In this document: positions 38,387 to 50,263 of the stretch, in pieces
Numbering within the stretch: position 1 is the first letter of the stretch
How the letters are laid out: every line of letters begins with the position of its first letter
Origin: Klebsiella oxytoca NBRC 105695
Lineage (GTDB): Bacteria > Pseudomonadota > Gammaproteobacteria > Enterobacterales > Enterobacteriaceae
Length of the DNA: 64,000 nucleotides
Reading direction: 5' to 3'
Assembly: GCF_001598695.1 (NCBI RefSeq)
Contig: NZ_BCZK01000006.1
Location: 1 to 64,000 of the forward strand
Made by a program: the position numbers and the translations under genes
The notes under the pieces: model-generated
The model's input: only the letters and a program-made list of their open reading frames with translations
Told to the model about the DNA's origin: nothing
The model's database searches: none

Positions 38387-40180
38387 TTATCTGATTAATT
38401 GTTCAGCTTTAGGCAGGATTTGTGCGCTGGATCGCGCGGTGAGATCGTAATTGTAAATATCTGTTCGATATTGTGTACGTCCATCAGCCCCGACAAAGGC
38501 GGTCAAATAATAGAGATTAACCGGGATATTCTGACGAATATTCACATAGCGGGTATTTCCCTGCTTGAGGGCATCCGAAATACGCGCGTCGTTCCAGCCC
38601 GCGTCCTGCAACAGCATATTCGCCAGCTCTGAAGCTTTATTCACCCGCACACATCCAGAGCTCAGCGCTCGCCCATCCCGTTGGAACAGAGTGTGATTTG
38701 GCGTGTCGTGCAAATATATGGCATCTGAGCTTGGCATATTAAATTTATAGCGCCCCAGCGAATTACGCGCGCCGGGAGCCTGCTGGAAGCGGAACGGCAG
38801 ATTCGATGCGGTTATCGTCTCCCAGTCCACCTGATAAGGATCGATGGCCTCTTTGCTGTTCCAGCCGCGCATCATCGTATAGCCGTGTTGTTCAAGATAG
38901 CCGGGGTTATTGCGCACCTTCGGCAGGATATCTTTGCGCGCCAGCGTCGGCGGCACGTTCCACGGCGGGTTGACCACCACATTGTTTAGGGCACTGCTCA
39001 TCATCGGCGTTTTGCGGTCCGGGCGGCCAACGATAACTCGTGATGCCAGCACCTCGCTGCCATCCTGGTAATAAACCAGCGAAAAGGCTGGAATATTAAC
39101 CATAATACCGGTCGCAAGATTACCCGGCAGCAGACGCAAACGCTGGATATTTAAGGCCAGCACGCCGGCGCGCTGCGCGGGAGAGACGTTGAGCCAGTCG
39201 CGGGTCGCCTGACCGATCACGCCATCAGCGCCCAGCCCCTGCCACGCCTGAAAGCGCTTAACGCCTTCAACCAACTGGCGATCGTAAACGCCGCGGCCGC
39301 TGTTTTTAGCCTTTTTCCCGGCGGATGGGCTCACCACGTCATCGCCCGGCAGGGCAATTTTCGCCGAGTCATCGAGCATACCGGTGCGCTGTAAAATTTC
39401 CCTGAGCGCACCGGCATCATTGCTCCACTCCCCGGGACGTAGCGAGGTCTTACCGGTGAGCTGCGGCCACGGACGCGAATCGGCAACCTGCGCCAGTAGC
39501 GCCTGATGCATTGCGGCATACTGCGGATGCTGCGGCGCCAGGCCCGCAATGAACTGCGGCAGCGAACCGCTATCCAGCGCCACCTGCCACTGATTAACCA
39601 CCGATAGCGGCGGCGTCGACATGGCATACGGTTTGGTGCCATACAGCCAGCGGTTGCCCTGAGTGGGAATACCACTAATAAAATGCAGATAGCCCATCAT
39701 GGCGTCAGACAAAACAACATCCCGCGCCAGACCGTTCACCGCCGGGTCGGTTAACAGCTCAACCCAGGTAGTGAACTGCGGCTGAAAACCGGCAATAGCG
39801 ACTTCAGCCAGCTGCTGCTGAAACGCCTGCACCGCCTCACGGTTATCCCACATCGGCTTCATATCCCTGGCCGCATACAGCGAGACCAGCGGATTCATAA
39901 AGACGGGTTGATAACCGGACGGCAGCACCGCCTGAATATCGGCACGGCTTTTCGCCGCCGCATCGGCAGGAAGCGCCTGCTCGCCAGCCATTTTGGCAAC
40001 CGCCGCAGACTGGTTTACGCTTTGGCTGAGCGCGGAAGAGAGCTCGCTGATGGTGGCTGAGCTATCCGATGGTACAATTTCAGGCTCTTCGGCCTGGACA
40101 TTGAACAGTGGAGCGAATGCAAAAGCCAAGCCCAGACTGAGCGCTGACAATTGACGACCATACCGTTTCTTAAGCAACAT
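38387..40180 (-). CDS. ldtD: L,D-transpeptidase LdtD (YcbB)
   Basis: A 597-residue periplasmic L,D-transpeptidase that makes 3-3 crosslinks and can bypass penicillin-binding proteins. It has an N-terminal signal ([20 protein letters not shown]), a long scaffold region, a peptidoglycan-binding domain ([21 protein letters not shown], about residue 310) and a YkuD catalytic domain with the active Cys in [14 protein letters not shown]. It is slightly shorter than E. coli LdtD (615). The linker before the peptidoglycan-binding part is low complexity ([11 protein letters not shown]). Confidence 0.95.
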   Translation of the reverse strand: MLLKKRYGRQLSALSLGLAFAFAPLFNVQAEEPEIVPSDSSATISELSSALSQSVNQSAAVAKMAGEQALPADAAAKSRADIQAVLPSGYQPVFMNPLVSLYAARDMKPMWDNREAVQAFQQQLAEVAIAGFQPQFTTWVELLTDPAVNGLARDVVLSDAMMGYLHFISGIPTQGNRWLYGTKPYAMSTPPLSVVNQWQVALDSGSLPQFIAGLAPQHPQYAAMHQALLAQVADSRPWPQLTGKTSLRPGEWSNDAGALREILQRTGMLDDSAKIALPGDDVVSPSAGKKAKNSGRGVYDRQLVEGVKRFQAWQGLGADGVIGQATRDWLNVSPAQRAGVLALNIQRLRLLPGNLATGIMVNIPAFSLVYYQDGSEVLASRVIVGRPDRKTPMMSSALNNVVVNPPWNVPPTLARKDILPKVRNNPGYLEQHGYTMMRGWNSKEAIDPYQVDWETITASNLPFRFQQAPGARNSLGRYKFNMPSSDAIYLHDTPNHTLFQRDGRALSSGCVRVNKASELANMLLQDAGWNDARISDALKQGNTRYVNIRQNIPVNLYYLTAFVGADGRTQYRTDIYNYDLTARSSAQILPKAEQLIR

Positions 40181-40317
40181 CCCTTGCCCCCTGTTAACAC
40201 ATTGCTGCCCGCTAAAATGGGGCTTACTTTCAGTATATGAAGACGAAAACGCTTTTGCCTTCCCAAATGTAAAGAAGTTAAAAGATTATACAATCCTAAA
40301 ATACAGGTACGGATAAC

Positions 40318-40344
40318 AAAAAGGGCGACATCATGTCGCCCTTT
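40318..40344 (-). terminator. mukB terminator
   Basis: AAAAAGGGCGAC-atcat-GTCGCCCTTT lies 20 bp after the mukB stop; read leftward the stem is followed by a T run (TTTTTGTT). Confidence 0.9.
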
Positions 40345-40363
40345 GGCTACTTATTGTACAATC

Positions 40364-43300
40364 TTATGAAGCATTAGCCGTTCCCGGCAGCGTTTCAGGC
40401 AGCTGCGGCGCGAAGCCACGCAGACCTACTACATGCACATGCTCGTGATTGTTCACCACTTTACGCACCAGTTTGTAGGTGGTGCCTTTTTCCGGGCTGA
40501 TATTTTCCGGCGCTGCGATAATTAGCTGCATCTCCAGTCGATCGCACAGTTCGAACAGCGTGGCGATAGAACGGGCATCCAGACGCGCGGCTTCATCGAG
40601 GAACAGCAGGCGGCACGGCGAAATATCCTTGCCGCGCAGGCGCATGGATTCATCTTCCCAGCTCTGCACCACCATAACCAGAATCGACATCCCGGTACCG
40701 ATAGCCTCACCGGTCGATAGCGCACCGGATTCAGCGCGCAGCCAGCCGTCGGAACCGCGGTTAACTTCCACTTCCATCTCCAGATAGTTGCGGTAGTCCA
40801 GCAGCTCTTCACCAATGGTCTGCGGCGTACGCTGCCCCATATCAATTTGCGGATTCAGGCGCTGATACAGCTTCGCCAGCGCTTCCGAGAAGGTCAGACG
40901 ATTGCTGTTGAACAAATCCTGATGCTGTTCATGCTGCTCGGACAGCACGTCCAGCAGCATCGAGTGGGTTTCCCGCACGTTGACGTTCAGCCGCACGCTG
41001 TTGACCTGGCCGAAGGAGACGCTCTGCAGCCCCTGGTTGAGCATGCGAATACGGTTCTGCTCGCGCTGGATTGTCTTGCGGATGATGTTGGCCACGCTGC
41101 GAGAGCTGATGGCCAGCTTCTGCTCGCGGTTGGTCAGCTCTTCCGTCAGTCGACTGAGTTCAATCTCCATCTGCTCAATCGCTTCCACCGGATCGTCGGT
41201 ACGGATAATATCCTGGCGGATACGCTCGCGCAGATGCTGATAAACGGCGACAAAGAACTGGATTTTGCGTTCCGGGCGTTTCGGATCTTCCGAAATACGC
41301 AGCACATCGCGCAGGTGTTCGTTATCAGAGACCGCCAGACGCAGCGCCCCGAGCGCTTTATCCGACATTGAGCGCAGCTCATCAGCCGAAAGGTAGGCCA
41401 GCTCGCGGCGATGCAGACGACGCTCCACGCCGTTGTCTTTCACCAGGCGCATGACCGCGCACCAGCCGGCTTTGGCGCTGACCACCTGTTCGCGCATTTC
41501 GCAGTAATCACGCTCCAGCTTGCGCAGCCTGCGGGTCAGGTTATCCATTTCCGCTTCGCAGAAGGTCAAGGCTTTTTCAAGCTGGTTACGCCGCGCGCGG
41601 TTGTTGCTGAGCTGAGCATGAAGCTCATCGCGACGCAAACGGGCGCGCTCTTCGGCGCCGGCGTCGGCGCGTACGCCAATATCCTGTAGCTCTTTATGCA
41701 GATCGTTGAGCAGCTCTTTTTTGGTGTCGTAGGAGCTTTTCAGCGATGCCAGCACCTGGTTGTACTGATTGAGCTGCGCGGCGTGGGTACGCAGCGCTTC
41801 GCGGGTGCGGGCGCGCTCCGCTTCCGCCTGCTCCAGGCGCTGGCGCAGCTTCTCGTTCAGATCGCTATTACCGCTGAGCATCTCTGCGGAATCAGAGTAG
41901 CTAAAGTGGGCGCGGCGCTGCACGACTTCGGTCAGCGCAAACGCCTGCTGACGCGCATCGCGCTGAGTCTGCTGCGAGTACGCGTAATCTTCTTTTAGCT
42001 GTTCAAACTGCTCCGGGTCGCTCTGCAGAACGGAAACGATCGGTTCCAGCTTAGCCAGCTGGTTACCATACTGCTGCACAAAGCGCGCGGCCTCCTGCGC
42101 TTCGTCGAGCCGCTCCTGGATTTCATCGACGCGATCGGCCAGCGAGTCGTCGGCCAGCAGATTCAGACGTGGCAACAAGCGGTTGAGCGCGGATACACCC
42201 TCTTTCGCCTGCTCATACTGCACCCGGTTCTGCTGGTTATCGCTCTCATGGGCGGTCAGCGCCCGCTCCAGCTCGCCGCGACGAGTATTCAGTTTACGGA
42301 TTTCTTCTTCCGGGTCGTCCTCAAAGGCCACCGCCAGATGGTTACCGATAAAGCGGCTGAACGCCTGATGGAGGCGCTGGGTTTTCTGCACATCAAACGA
42401 CAGGGTCGCAAAACGCTCGGAGAGGCTTTCACGCTCGGCGTGCAGCGTTTCAACGCGGCTTTCACGCGCGGCGCGGCCAAACAGCGGCAGCGTCGGGAAG
42501 CGTGAATAGCGCCACTGACGATCGGCAATCTTAACGACAACGGCTTTTTCCAGCTCATCGACGCTAAATACGCTGTCATCAAACGACTGCGGATCGCCCT
42601 CGATCAGGTAGAGATCTTCGGGGCAATCTTCAAGGCCTTCCAGCTGCTCGGCAATCAGCGACAGATCCGGTACCACAATAGCGTGGCGGGAAGGGCCGTA
42701 CAGCGCCGAGTAATACGGCGCATCATCGAGGCTAACGTCATCATAGATTTCCGACAGCAGTACGCCGCCAAAGCGTTCCGCCAGCGCGTTCAGGCGCTGA
42801 TCTTCTGAACCACCCGGCTGGCTAAGGCGCTCGATTTCATCATCGATTGCGCGCTTGCGGGCGCCAACTTCGTCGCGCTCTACGATAGCTTCGCGTTCAC
42901 GCTCCAGCAGTTGCTGGAGATATTCGGTGACTTCCTGGCTCGACTCAAACTGCTCGCCGCTCTGTTCGCACAGCTGATTGAGGCTGTTCTGCGCCGCCAG
43001 CCAGATGGGCGCGCGGCGCATCAGCGTTTGCGTCCGCGTCTGCAGCTGTTCCAGCTCCTGACGCAGGGTCATCCGCCGTTCGCTGGCGGAGGAAACGCTG
43101 TCGGAAAGCGAGGCTATGCGGGCTTCCAGCTCCTGATGCAGAGCTTCCAGTTCGTCGATATCGTAACGTTTGCCCTGACGCTTACAGAATTCGTTCAGCT
43201 GGCGTTCAGCATCCTGCTGTTCACGCAGACGCTGTTCAAGTTCCGTCAGGCGACTGCGCAACCCATGCGCCTGCTCTGCCTGGTGGCGTTGATTAACGCC

Positions 43301-44812
43301 TTCGCGCAGCAGCTCGCGCGCCACGTCCCAGGCTTCATTACGCGCCAGCGGACCGTTGATCTCCACCACCAGCTGGTATGCCTGTTCAAACTGGCTATGC
43401 GCAGTTTGCGCCACGCTCATTTTCTGTTCCAGCGACAGCATTTTCTCCGTCGCTTCCTGCTCTTTCGCCTGGAAAGTTTCCAGCCACTCGTCGGCGCTCT
43501 CCGGGGTTAAATCCGGCAGATGGCAAAGCGCTTTTGCTCTTTCCAGCGCCTGCAGCGCCTGGTTGTACTGAATCGCACGGGTCTGCTGCACGTCCAGCGC
43601 CTGCTGGTAGTCGGCAAGCTGGTTTTTCAGCTCATCCACTTCCAGCTCGGCGGCTTCGGCGCGGGCTTCGTTCTCTTCCTGCTGGTCAACCGCTTCCGCA
43701 ACGACTTCATTTTGCTCTTCGAGGCGAATCTGCAGTTCATCAAGATCCGCCTCATAGCGCTCGATTTTTTCCTGCTGGCGCAGAGCGGTCTGCACCAGGT
43801 TCAGATGGTCGCTGGCGGCCTGATAATCGGCTTCCAGATCGCCTTCCGCGCCGTTATGTTCCTGCAGCTCGCGGGCCATATCGACGTGCTTATACTGTTC
43901 AGCCGCGAGCTGAGCGCGGGAGCTGAACAGATCGCGGCGATACTCCAGCGCTTTGTCGAGATGAATGCGTCGCTCGTTTGCGTGGCGCATATAGTCGGCG
44001 GCAACGTAGTTGGTGGCTTCGCTGATCAGATGTTTGAACAGGTCGCGATCCGACTGCGTTACGCGGATCGCTTCCAGGGTCATGCGGTTTTCACGCAGCG
44101 CCGCTTCCATATCCTGGAATGCTTTACGCACGCCGCTGTTTTCCGGCAGCAGGTAGTCGCGCAGCGAGCGGGTAATGGTGCTTGAAATGCCGCCGTACAG
44201 CGACGCTTCGATCAGGCGATAGTACTTGCTACGGTCGGAAGCTGAACGCAGGCGGCGAGCCACCACGCCCAGATCGAACATCAGCGAGTGATACTCGGTA
44301 ATAGAGTTAAACTGCTTGAACTGTACCCCTTCCATCGCTTCGAGCTTATCTTTCAGCTCGTTGAGCGTCACCACGCGCGCCTGGCGCTCGTTAAGGGTTT
44401 CGGTCAGCAGCTGAGTCGGCTGGATGGAGGTAGGCAACCCCTGAATCGCAAAAGGCTTGATATCAACTTTACGATCGCGACCGGCGACCTGCTGTAGGCG
44501 AACGCCAACCACCACGCGCTGGTGGCGAGAGTTAATGACGTCCAGCACCGAGTAACAGACGCCTGCGCGCAGCTTACCGTGAAGCCCTTTATCTCGCGAG
44601 CCGCTGGTGGCCCCGGCTTCCGTAGTATTACGGAAATGCAGCAGCGTCAGGTCGGGGATCAGCGCGGTGACGAAGGCCGCCATGGTCGTGGATTTACCGG
44701 CGCCGTTACCGCCGGAAAGCGTGGTCACTAATTCATCAAGATCAAAGGTGCGGGCAAAAAAGCCGTTCCAGTTAACCAGCGTCAGCGAGCGAAATTTACC
44801 GCGTTCAATCAT
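40364..44812 (-). CDS. mukB: Chromosome partition SMC-like protein MukB
   Basis: A 1482-residue SMC-like ATPase, core of the MukBEF condensin. Walker A is [10 protein letters not shown] near residue 34; two long coiled-coil arms (about 280-480 and 840-1100) flank a central hinge (about 640-790); the C-terminal head has the signature region [21 protein letters not shown] and Walker [12 protein letters not shown]. It ends the cmoM-mukF-mukE-mukB operon; its start overlaps the mukE stop as TAATG. Length is 4 residues under E. coli MukB. MatP, also encoded here, excludes MukBEF from the terminus region. Confidence 0.97.
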   Translation of the reverse strand: MIERGKFRSLTLVNWNGFFARTFDLDELVTTLSGGNGAGKSTTMAAFVTALIPDLTLLHFRNTTEAGATSGSRDKGLHGKLRAGVCYSVLDVINSRHQRVVVGVRLQQVAGRDRKVDIKPFAIQGLPTSIQPTQLLTETLNERQARVVTLNELKDKLEAMEGVQFKQFNSITEYHSLMFDLGVVARRLRSASDRSKYYRLIEASLYGGISSTITRSLRDYLLPENSGVRKAFQDMEAALRENRMTLEAIRVTQSDRDLFKHLISEATNYVAADYMRHANERRIHLDKALEYRRDLFSSRAQLAAEQYKHVDMARELQEHNGAEGDLEADYQAASDHLNLVQTALRQQEKIERYEADLDELQIRLEEQNEVVAEAVDQQEENEARAEAAELEVDELKNQLADYQQALDVQQTRAIQYNQALQALERAKALCHLPDLTPESADEWLETFQAKEQEATEKMLSLEQKMSVAQTAHSQFEQAYQLVVEINGPLARNEAWDVARELLREGVNQRHQAEQAHGLRSRLTELEQRLREQQDAERQLNEFCKRQGKRYDIDELEALHQELEARIASLSDSVSSASERRMTLRQELEQLQTRTQTLMRRAPIWLAAQNSLNQLCEQSGEQFESSQEVTEYLQQLLEREREAIVERDEVGARKRAIDDEIERLSQPGGSEDQRLNALAERFGGVLLSEIYDDVSLDDAPYYSALYGPSRHAIVVPDLSLIAEQLEGLEDCPEDLYLIEGDPQSFDDSVFSVDELEKAVVVKIADRQWRYSRFPTLPLFGRAARESRVETLHAERESLSERFATLSFDVQKTQRLHQAFSRFIGNHLAVAFEDDPEEEIRKLNTRRGELERALTAHESDNQQNRVQYEQAKEGVSALNRLLPRLNLLADDSLADRVDEIQERLDEAQEAARFVQQYGNQLAKLEPIVSVLQSDPEQFEQLKEDYAYSQQTQRDARQQAFALTEVVQRRAHFSYSDSAEMLSGNSDLNEKLRQRLEQAEAERARTREALRTHAAQLNQYNQVLASLKSSYDTKKELLNDLHKELQDIGVRADAGAEERARLRRDELHAQLSNNRARRNQLEKALTFCEAEMDNLTRRLRKLERDYCEMREQVVSAKAGWCAVMRLVKDNGVERRLHRRELAYLSADELRSMSDKALGALRLAVSDNEHLRDVLRISEDPKRPERKIQFFVAVYQHLRERIRQDIIRTDDPVEAIEQMEIELSRLTEELTNREQKLAISSRSVANIIRKTIQREQNRIRMLNQGLQSVSFGQVNSVRLNVNVRETHSMLLDVLSEQHEQHQDLFNSNRLTFSEALAKLYQRLNPQIDMGQRTPQTIGEELLDYRNYLEMEVEVNRGSDGWLRAESGALSTGEAIGTGMSILVMVVQSWEDESMRLRGKDISPCRLLFLDEAARLDARSIATLFELCDRLEMQLIIAAPENISPEKGTTYKLVRKVVNNHEHVHVVGLRGFAPQLPETLPGTANAS

Positions 44813-45516
44813 TACTCTTCCTCCCCGCTATCCGGCTGATTCTCTTCATTCTCATCATTAAGCTGCAGACGATTTTCCAGCGCCATGGCTTCACCGTCAC
44901 GGATCATACGCAGCTGCGCTTCGCGCGGATCGTCACCGGCGCGCACGTCGGCGCCGAAGCGAAACACCGATTCGGTGATGCGGAATTTGCTGCTGTCGTG
45001 GCCCATAAACCACACCATGCCGAGGCGGCGCAGCCGGTTGAGCGAAGCGCGCATTTTTTCCTGCAGCTTCTGGCGGTCAAGGTCGGAGCCGGTCGAACGG
45101 TTATTGACCAGCTTCAGCAGCTTGGCTTCGTCCGCCAGGGTCAGCAGCTCGTCGTAAAGCTCCTGCTGGGTGAAGATGCCTTCATTCGCCAGGCGCTCCG
45201 GACTGAGGTAGAGATAGCAAAGAATTTTGCCCACCATCATATCCAGCTCGGAGAGCACCGAGCGCGGGATCAGCGTGGTCGAGCGCGGGCGTAGATAGAA
45301 AAACCCCTCCGGCGCGCGAATCAGCTCGACGTTGTAGCGAGCATAAAACTCTTCCAGGTAATCCTGAAAATCCATTAAAAATGCGTGATTATCCAGCTCG
45401 TCAAGGCCGATATGACGGCCTGCGCGCAGGGCGCTATCCAGCGCCGGAAATAACGGATTAGCCAACGCTTGCGCCAGTTTAACCGGCATCACTTGTTCAA
45501 TATTTGTCGATGACAT
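44812..45516 (-). CDS. mukE: Chromosome partition protein MukE
   Basis: A 234-residue accessory (kite) subunit with tandem winged-helix domains that binds MukF and the MukB heads. It starts [21 protein letters not shown] at 45516; the open frame extends 9 codons further, but the shorter form fits the family. The C terminus is an acidic tail ([14 protein letters not shown]). It overlaps mukF by 20 bp and mukB by 1 bp. Confidence 0.96.
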   Translation of the reverse strand: MSSTNIEQVMPVKLAQALANPLFPALDSALRAGRHIGLDELDNHAFLMDFQDYLEEFYARYNVELIRAPEGFFYLRPRSTTLIPRSVLSELDMMVGKILCYLYLSPERLANEGIFTQQELYDELLTLADEAKLLKLVNNRSTGSDLDRQKLQEKMRASLNRLRRLGMVWFMGHDSSKFRITESVFRFGADVRAGDDPREAQLRMIRDGEAMALENRLQLNDENEENQPDSGEEE

Positions 45517-46819
45517 GCGCCTGTACCTTGGCTCCGTAATCATTAATCGGCTGCCATTTTGCCGGCAGTCCGGTGAAATCTGCTTGCGCTACGCCCAAAC
45601 GTACCGCCTGGTCGACAACAATGCGCGCGACATCAAAGTGGCGAGCGCGCGGATACTGCGAAAGATATTCGCGTACCACCAGACCAAGATCCAGCGGCAG
45701 TCCCTTCTCTTTATAGACCGCCAGCTGACCTTCAATCAGCGCTGCCAGCTGTTCGCGAATTTCGTTAAACTCTTCGTACTCCAGATCCGCCGGAAGTTCT
45801 CCGGTAACCTCTTCATCATGCAACGCCATCTCTTCATCGCGCATATCAAGCAGACGATCGGCATTCGCATGGGTGAGCGCCCAGGGTGCGTCGAAGTAAG
45901 TCTGGACCGACTGGCGTAAACGCTGCGCGAAGACGCGGTTTTTATCCATATCAATAGCGGTACGGATAAATTTATGCACGTGGCGATCGTAGCCGATCCA
46001 CAGGTCTATCGCCTGCTGACCCCAGCTGACGATGCGGTCCAGCTTGCTTTGCAGGTCGAACACCAGACGATCGATAAAATTCAGATCGTCGCGCGCCATG
46101 GTCGAGTCCTGGATACGCAGCAGGTTTGCCTGCAGCTTATCGCCCGCCGCATCCAGAGTATCCTGCAGCTCGCGCAGGGTGCCGGACGTTTCCGACAGCA
46201 GCAGCTCGCAGCTGGAGATCGCCGCCCGCCAGTCTTTATTCAGCAGCTGGGCAATATCATCTTTCACCAGCTGTTGCTGCTCATCCATGATCCGCTGGGT
46301 CAGATCGATACTGTCGAAAATTTCCGCAACCGAGTACTTCAGGGGAGCGAAAACGTTACGATGCCAGTGGAACTCATCGCCGCCCTCTTCTGCCGAGTCG
46401 GCGGCGCGCTTGAGTTCGCCGGCAACGATGGAGAGCTGCATCGACAGGCGCAGGGTGGAGAACTCGCGCTGACGAATATAGTAATCGGTGATCCCGATGC
46501 CCAGCGGCGTCAGGCGATAAATAGCGTTACCCTCGGTGATTTCGCTGGTAAAGCGGTTCAGCAGACGCTGGCGCACCATATCGTTAATGGCATTATTGGC
46601 GCGCTGGCTGATGGTTTCGCTGGTCTGCTCAAACGCATCACTGACGTGGCGGAACGCGTCCACCAGTTCTCCCTCGGTCATTTCCCCTTCCATCCGCTCG
46701 CCGTTCAGCGTGGCAATCGCCAGCAGAAAAGAGAGTCTGTCGACCGGCAGCGAAATAGAAAAATCATTTTTCCTGGCCCAGGCAACCAGTTCGGGGACTG
46801 TCTGGGAAAATTCACTCAT
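45497..46819 (-). CDS. mukF: Chromosome partition kleisin MukF
   Basis: A 440-residue kleisin linking the MukB heads. An N-terminal winged-helix dimerisation domain ([31 protein letters not shown]) is followed by a helical bundle, an acidic linker ([21 protein letters not shown]) that engages MukE and MukB, and a C-terminal winged helix. Length matches E. coli. It starts 3 bp after cmoM ends. Confidence 0.96.
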   Translation of the reverse strand: MSEFSQTVPELVAWARKNDFSISLPVDRLSFLLAIATLNGERMEGEMTEGELVDAFRHVSDAFEQTSETISQRANNAINDMVRQRLLNRFTSEITEGNAIYRLTPLGIGITDYYIRQREFSTLRLSMQLSIVAGELKRAADSAEEGGDEFHWHRNVFAPLKYSVAEIFDSIDLTQRIMDEQQQLVKDDIAQLLNKDWRAAISSCELLLSETSGTLRELQDTLDAAGDKLQANLLRIQDSTMARDDLNFIDRLVFDLQSKLDRIVSWGQQAIDLWIGYDRHVHKFIRTAIDMDKNRVFAQRLRQSVQTYFDAPWALTHANADRLLDMRDEEMALHDEEVTGELPADLEYEEFNEIREQLAALIEGQLAVYKEKGLPLDLGLVVREYLSQYPRARHFDVARIVVDQAVRLGVAQADFTGLPAKWQPINDYGAKVQAHVIDKY

Positions 46820-46822
46820 AGT

Positions 46823-47602
46823 TTATCCTTGCATCTGCGGCTTAAGCGCGGTGACGTGAATATAACGGCCTAAGCTAATATACGGCTCCTGGCGACAGTA
46901 GCGCGTTTCCAGCTCCAGCAGCGCCGCAAATTTGTCGTGCTGTTGGTGTTTTTCACGCAGATAATCATGAAACACCCGCACGCCGGTCTTACCGGTAATC
47001 TGCCAGCCAATCTCTTCCAGCCAGCCGTAAACCTGCTGCGGATCGCGCGGATAGTCCGGCGACAGCGTGCGTTTTTTCTTTTTCGGCATGCCGATTTGCA
47101 CATAGTCCAGATTGCCGGCGACCATATTGTGCATCAACAGGCCGTTAGCATTGTAGAACATCAGCGATAACGCGCCGCCGGGGCGCAGCATCGACCACAG
47201 CGTACGCAACATCGCCTGTGGTTCGGCTACCCATTCCAGCACCGCATGAAACAGTATCAGATCGACCGGACTTTCCAAATGCTGCTCAATATCCTGAGCC
47301 GCGCATTGTACAAAATGCATGTTGTCGATCACACCTTTATCGGCAGCCGCCTGCCTGGCGCGAGCCACCATTTCACCAGAGAGATCGCATAACGTGACGT
47401 GATGGCCCATTTCCGCCACTTTGATCGCCGTTTGCCCTTCGCCGCCGCCCGCGTCAAGAACTCGCAATGGCCCAGGCCCCATCTGGTTCAGCAGCGGTTG
47501 TAGATCCTGCCAGAGGATCGCCTGCCGCAGCTGGCCTTTGGTGGTGCCGTATATATTGCGCGAAAACTTTTCAGCAATATCATCGAAATTACGATCCTGC
47601 AC
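46823..47602 (-). CDS. cmoM: tRNA 5-carboxymethoxyuridine methyltransferase CmoM
   Basis: A 259-residue SAM methyltransferase (formerly smtA) that methylates cmo5U34 to mcmo5U34 in certain tRNAs. The SAM loop is VLDAGGGEGQTA near residue 48, followed by LILFHAVLEWV. The start is GTG at 47602 (GTG CAG GAT CGT), with GGAG ahead, giving the family N terminus MQDRNFDDIAEKFSRN. The frame continues open upstream for 250 codons, but that part is antisense to elyC and is not coding. It heads the muk operon. Confidence 0.95.
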   Translation of the reverse strand: MQDRNFDDIAEKFSRNIYGTTKGQLRQAILWQDLQPLLNQMGPGPLRVLDAGGGEGQTAIKVAEMGHHVTLCDLSGEMVARARQAAADKGVIDNMHFVQCAAQDIEQHLESPVDLILFHAVLEWVAEPQAMLRTLWSMLRPGGALSLMFYNANGLLMHNMVAGNLDYVQIGMPKKKKRTLSPDYPRDPQQVYGWLEEIGWQITGKTGVRVFHDYLREKHQQHDKFAALLELETRYCRQEPYISLGRYIHVTALKPQMQG

Positions 47603-47723
47603 GGGTGACTCCACAAGCCAACACAAAGCCGCTATTTTGTCATACCCGCGCGGAGAATGAAGCGATCTGTTGTAAGATCCGGGTATATCTTTGGTTATAT
47701 GGTTAAAAAAGGAACCGTTGGGC

Positions 47724-48503
47724 ATGCTTTTTACGCTGAAAAAGGTTTTAGGCGGCATGATGCTGCCGCTTCCCCTGCTGCTGTTGCTTATGGCGGTCGG
47801 CATCGCCTTGCTGTGGTTTAGCCGTTTCCAGCGCACCGGCAAGCTCTGCGTCAGCTTCGGCTGGCTGCTGTTGCTGCTATTAAGCCTGCAACCGGTGGCC
47901 GATAGTTTGCTCAAACCGATTGAAGATAAATACCCGACGTGGCGGGGAGAAGAGCGCGTACAGTACGTCGTCGTACTGGGCGGAGGATACACCTGGAATC
48001 CAGCCTGGGCGCCCAGTTCAAATCTCATTAATAACAGCCTGCCGCGGCTGACGGAGGGCATCCGCCTGTGGCAGGAAAATCCGGGAGCCAAAATGATCTT
48101 TACCGGCGGAAGAGCGAAGACCAACCCGGTAAGTTCTGCGGAAACCAGTGCCCGGGTAGCCGAGACCCTGGGCGTACCGCGCAGCGAAATTATCGTTCTC
48201 GATAAACCCAAAGATACCGAAGAGGAAGCCGCCGCGGTGAAAGAGGCGATTGGCGATGCGCCTTTCCTGCTGGTCACTTCCGCTTCACATCTGCCGCGGG
48301 CGATGATTTTCTTTCGCCGCGCCGGGCTGGCGCCCTTGCCCGCCCCGGCCAATCAGCTGGCGATTGAGTCACCGCTCAACCCATGGGAGCGGGCAATCCC
48401 CTCGCCGGTCTGGCTAATGCATAGCGATCGGGTTGGTTACGAAACGTTAGGTCGCATCTGGCAGCGACTGAAAGGATCTTCAGGCGAGCCAGGGCAGGAT
48501 TGA
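47724..48503 (+). CDS. elyC: Envelope biogenesis factor ElyC
   Basis: A 259-residue inner membrane protein with two N-terminal helices (about 10-35 and 43-60) and a periplasmic DUF218 domain (YVVVLGGGYTWNP, MIFTGGRAKTNPVSSAETSARVAETLGV, VTSASHLPRAMIFFRRAG). ElyC is needed for normal peptidoglycan assembly at low temperature and influences undecaprenyl-phosphate carrier use. The open frame extends 11 codons upstream; MLFTLKKVLGG at 47724 is the family start. It overlaps convergent ycbJ by 24 bp. Confidence 0.94.
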   Translation: MLFTLKKVLGGMMLPLPLLLLLMAVGIALLWFSRFQRTGKLCVSFGWLLLLLLSLQPVADSLLKPIEDKYPTWRGEERVQYVVVLGGGYTWNPAWAPSSNLINNSLPRLTEGIRLWQENPGAKMIFTGGRAKTNPVSSAETSARVAETLGVPRSEIIVLDKPKDTEEEAAAVKEAIGDAPFLLVTSASHLPRAMIFFRRAGLAPLPAPANQLAIESPLNPWERAIPSPVWLMHSDRVGYETLGRIWQRLKGSSGEPGQD

Positions 48504-49373
48504 TTTAGCCGCCAGATCAAACCGGACGCGGTCAAAGCGTCCGGTATTGACCAGATTATCCACTTCATCCCACAGCAGATACAGCCAGCGCCGCCAGAGA
48601 AACGCTTCCGCTACCGGCGCCCGTCGGAGATAGTGCCACAGCAGCTGCTCTTCCTGGCCGCTATCAACCAGACGGAATAGCTCATATTCACGCGGCGCCC
48701 AGAGCATCATGCCCGGACCTACCATCGCCAGCAGCTGATCGCTGCGCGGATCTTTAAGCATGCTGCGCAGCGTGAAGCTACCGTGGACCAGCACGCAGTT
48801 ATCATTGAAATCCTTAAACAAATCCATAAGGCATTCGCGAGTGCGGAACAGAATGCGTTTGTCCTGCATCGTCAGGCCGGTATCCTGATAAAGGTTCAGC
48901 GTGCTCCATAGCACCTCTACACGCTGGCGGTACCAGTATGGCCAGAGATTTTCCTGAGTGCTGTCGACCATCCCGACGCAGCCGCCGCTATCCTGACGGT
49001 GCCAGGCCAGCAGCGCTTCAACAATCTGCTCCTGTAGCTGTTCCCAACGCTCCGGCGTACGGGCGGGGGCTTCTACCGAAACGCCGCGCAGTCGTTCGAT
49101 CAGCAGTACATCTGGGCCCGGATGCTCTTCGTGCGTCATTACGCCGTAGACCACCGGCATACGGACAGTACCGCTTCGCGCGAGGGTTGATATCTTCCAC
49201 GCCAGCTGACGCGCCACGCCCGGCGTCGTAAAGCTGCGCGCCAGCAGCGGCATTGGGTTTCCCTGCGCATCATATAGCGACCACAGCGCCGACGAGGGTT
49301 TCTCGCTGACGCACTCCACGCGGCTTAGTTTTTCACCCAGCAGGTGGCTCAGCTCGGTACGCAACTGTTCCAT
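48480..49373 (-). CDS. ycbJ: Kinase-fold protein YcbJ
   Basis: A 297-residue protein related to aminoglycoside phosphotransferase/choline kinase folds (for example VLLIERLRGVSVEA and VLVHGSFTLRSMLKDPRS, where the catalytic HGD-type loop reads HGS). The Asp usual in that loop is replaced by Ser, so catalysis is doubtful. Function is unknown. It overlaps the 3' end of elyC by 24 bp, convergent. Confidence 0.88.
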   Translation of the reverse strand: MEQLRTELSHLLGEKLSRVECVSEKPSSALWSLYDAQGNPMPLLARSFTTPGVARQLAWKISTLARSGTVRMPVVYGVMTHEEHPGPDVLLIERLRGVSVEAPARTPERWEQLQEQIVEALLAWHRQDSGGCVGMVDSTQENLWPYWYRQRVEVLWSTLNLYQDTGLTMQDKRILFRTRECLMDLFKDFNDNCVLVHGSFTLRSMLKDPRSDQLLAMVGPGMMLWAPREYELFRLVDSGQEEQLLWHYLRRAPVAEAFLWRRWLYLLWDEVDNLVNTGRFDRVRFDLAAKSILPWLA

Positions 49374-49485
49374 TTCTGATTACCCCTATGAACACTACTG
49401 GTTTCATAATGAGCGCCTGTGCCGGGGTTGTCATCGGGTAAGATCAAAATTGACGTAAAAAAGTATGGAAAAACGGCCTGAAGAT

Positions 49486-49507
49486 ATCCCCTCCTGGCGG
49501 AGGGGAT
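49486..49507 (-). terminator. Hairpin after kdsB
   Basis: ATCCCCTCC-tggc-GGAGGGGAT, a 9-bp perfect stem just beyond the kdsB stop; reading leftward a GTTTTTCC T-rich stretch comes about 10 bases later. Likely the end of the lpxK-kdsB transcript. Confidence 0.65.
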
Positions 49508-49516
49508 GGAGGGAAA

Positions 49517-50263
49517 TTAACGTAGCTCCGCGCGGACGCGTGCCAGATCTTCCGGCGTATCGACGCCTGTACCGGGAACCACTTCCGCCACCGCGACATG
49601 GATTTTCTCGCCGTACCACAGCACGCGTAGCTGCTCGAGCATCTCGATCTGTTCAAGCGGGCTTGGCGCCCAGCTAACATAGCGACGAATAAAACCGGCG
49701 CGATAGCCATAGATCCCGATATGACGCAGCAGCGAATCGCCGATAGCCTCGCGGGATTTAGCGAAACGATCGCGATCCCACGGGATGGTGGCGCGAGAAA
49801 AATAGAGGGCATAGCCAGCTGCGTCCATGACAACCTTGACCGCATTCGGATTAAACGCCTCTTCCGCATCGTGGATTGGCACCGCTAAGGTTGCCATACC
49901 GCTCGTGCTGGCAGCCAGATTCTCGGCTACCTGGCGCACGATGGCGGGCGGGATCATCGGCTCATCGCCCTGGATATTCACAATGATGGTGTCATCGCTG
50001 AAAGCGCATTTTTCAACCACCTCGGCCAGGCGCTCGGTGCCAGACTGATGATCTTCACGCGTCATGCAGACTTCACCGCCGGCGGCTTCAACCGCTCGGG
50101 CTACGTCTGCATGATCGGTGGCAACGATAATACGCTCGGCCCCGGATTCACGGGCGCGCTCAAGAACGTGGACAATCATCGGCTTGCCGTTGATATCCTG
50201 GAGCGGTTTGCCTGGCAGACGAGTAGAAGCGAAGCGCGCGGGGATGATAACCACGAAACTCAT
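49517..50263 (-). CDS. kdsB: 3-deoxy-manno-octulosonate cytidylyltransferase
   Basis: A 248-residue enzyme making CMP-Kdo for lipopolysaccharide core synthesis. The nucleotide-binding start [22 protein letters not shown] and the Mg-site residues in [12 protein letters not shown] are intact, as is the C-terminal [18 protein letters not shown]. It overlaps ycaR by 4 bp (ATGA), so it is translated with it at the end of the comEC-msbA-lpxK cluster. Confidence 0.97.
   Translation of the reverse strand: MSFVVIIPARFASTRLPGKPLQDINGKPMIVHVLERARESGAERIIVATDHADVARAVEAAGGEVCMTREDHQSGTERLAEVVEKCAFSDDTIIVNIQGDEPMIPPAIVRQVAENLAASTSGMATLAVPIHDAEEAFNPNAVKVVMDAAGYALYFSRATIPWDRDRFAKSREAIGDSLLRHIGIYGYRAGFIRRYVSWAPSPLEQIEMLEQLRVLWYGEKIHVAVAEVVPGTGVDTPEDLARVRAELR

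Noticed and set aside
47603-48352. 250-codon N-terminal extension of cmoM
   Set aside because: The frame stays open but is antisense to elyC; homologues start at the GTG at 47602, which has a ribosome site.
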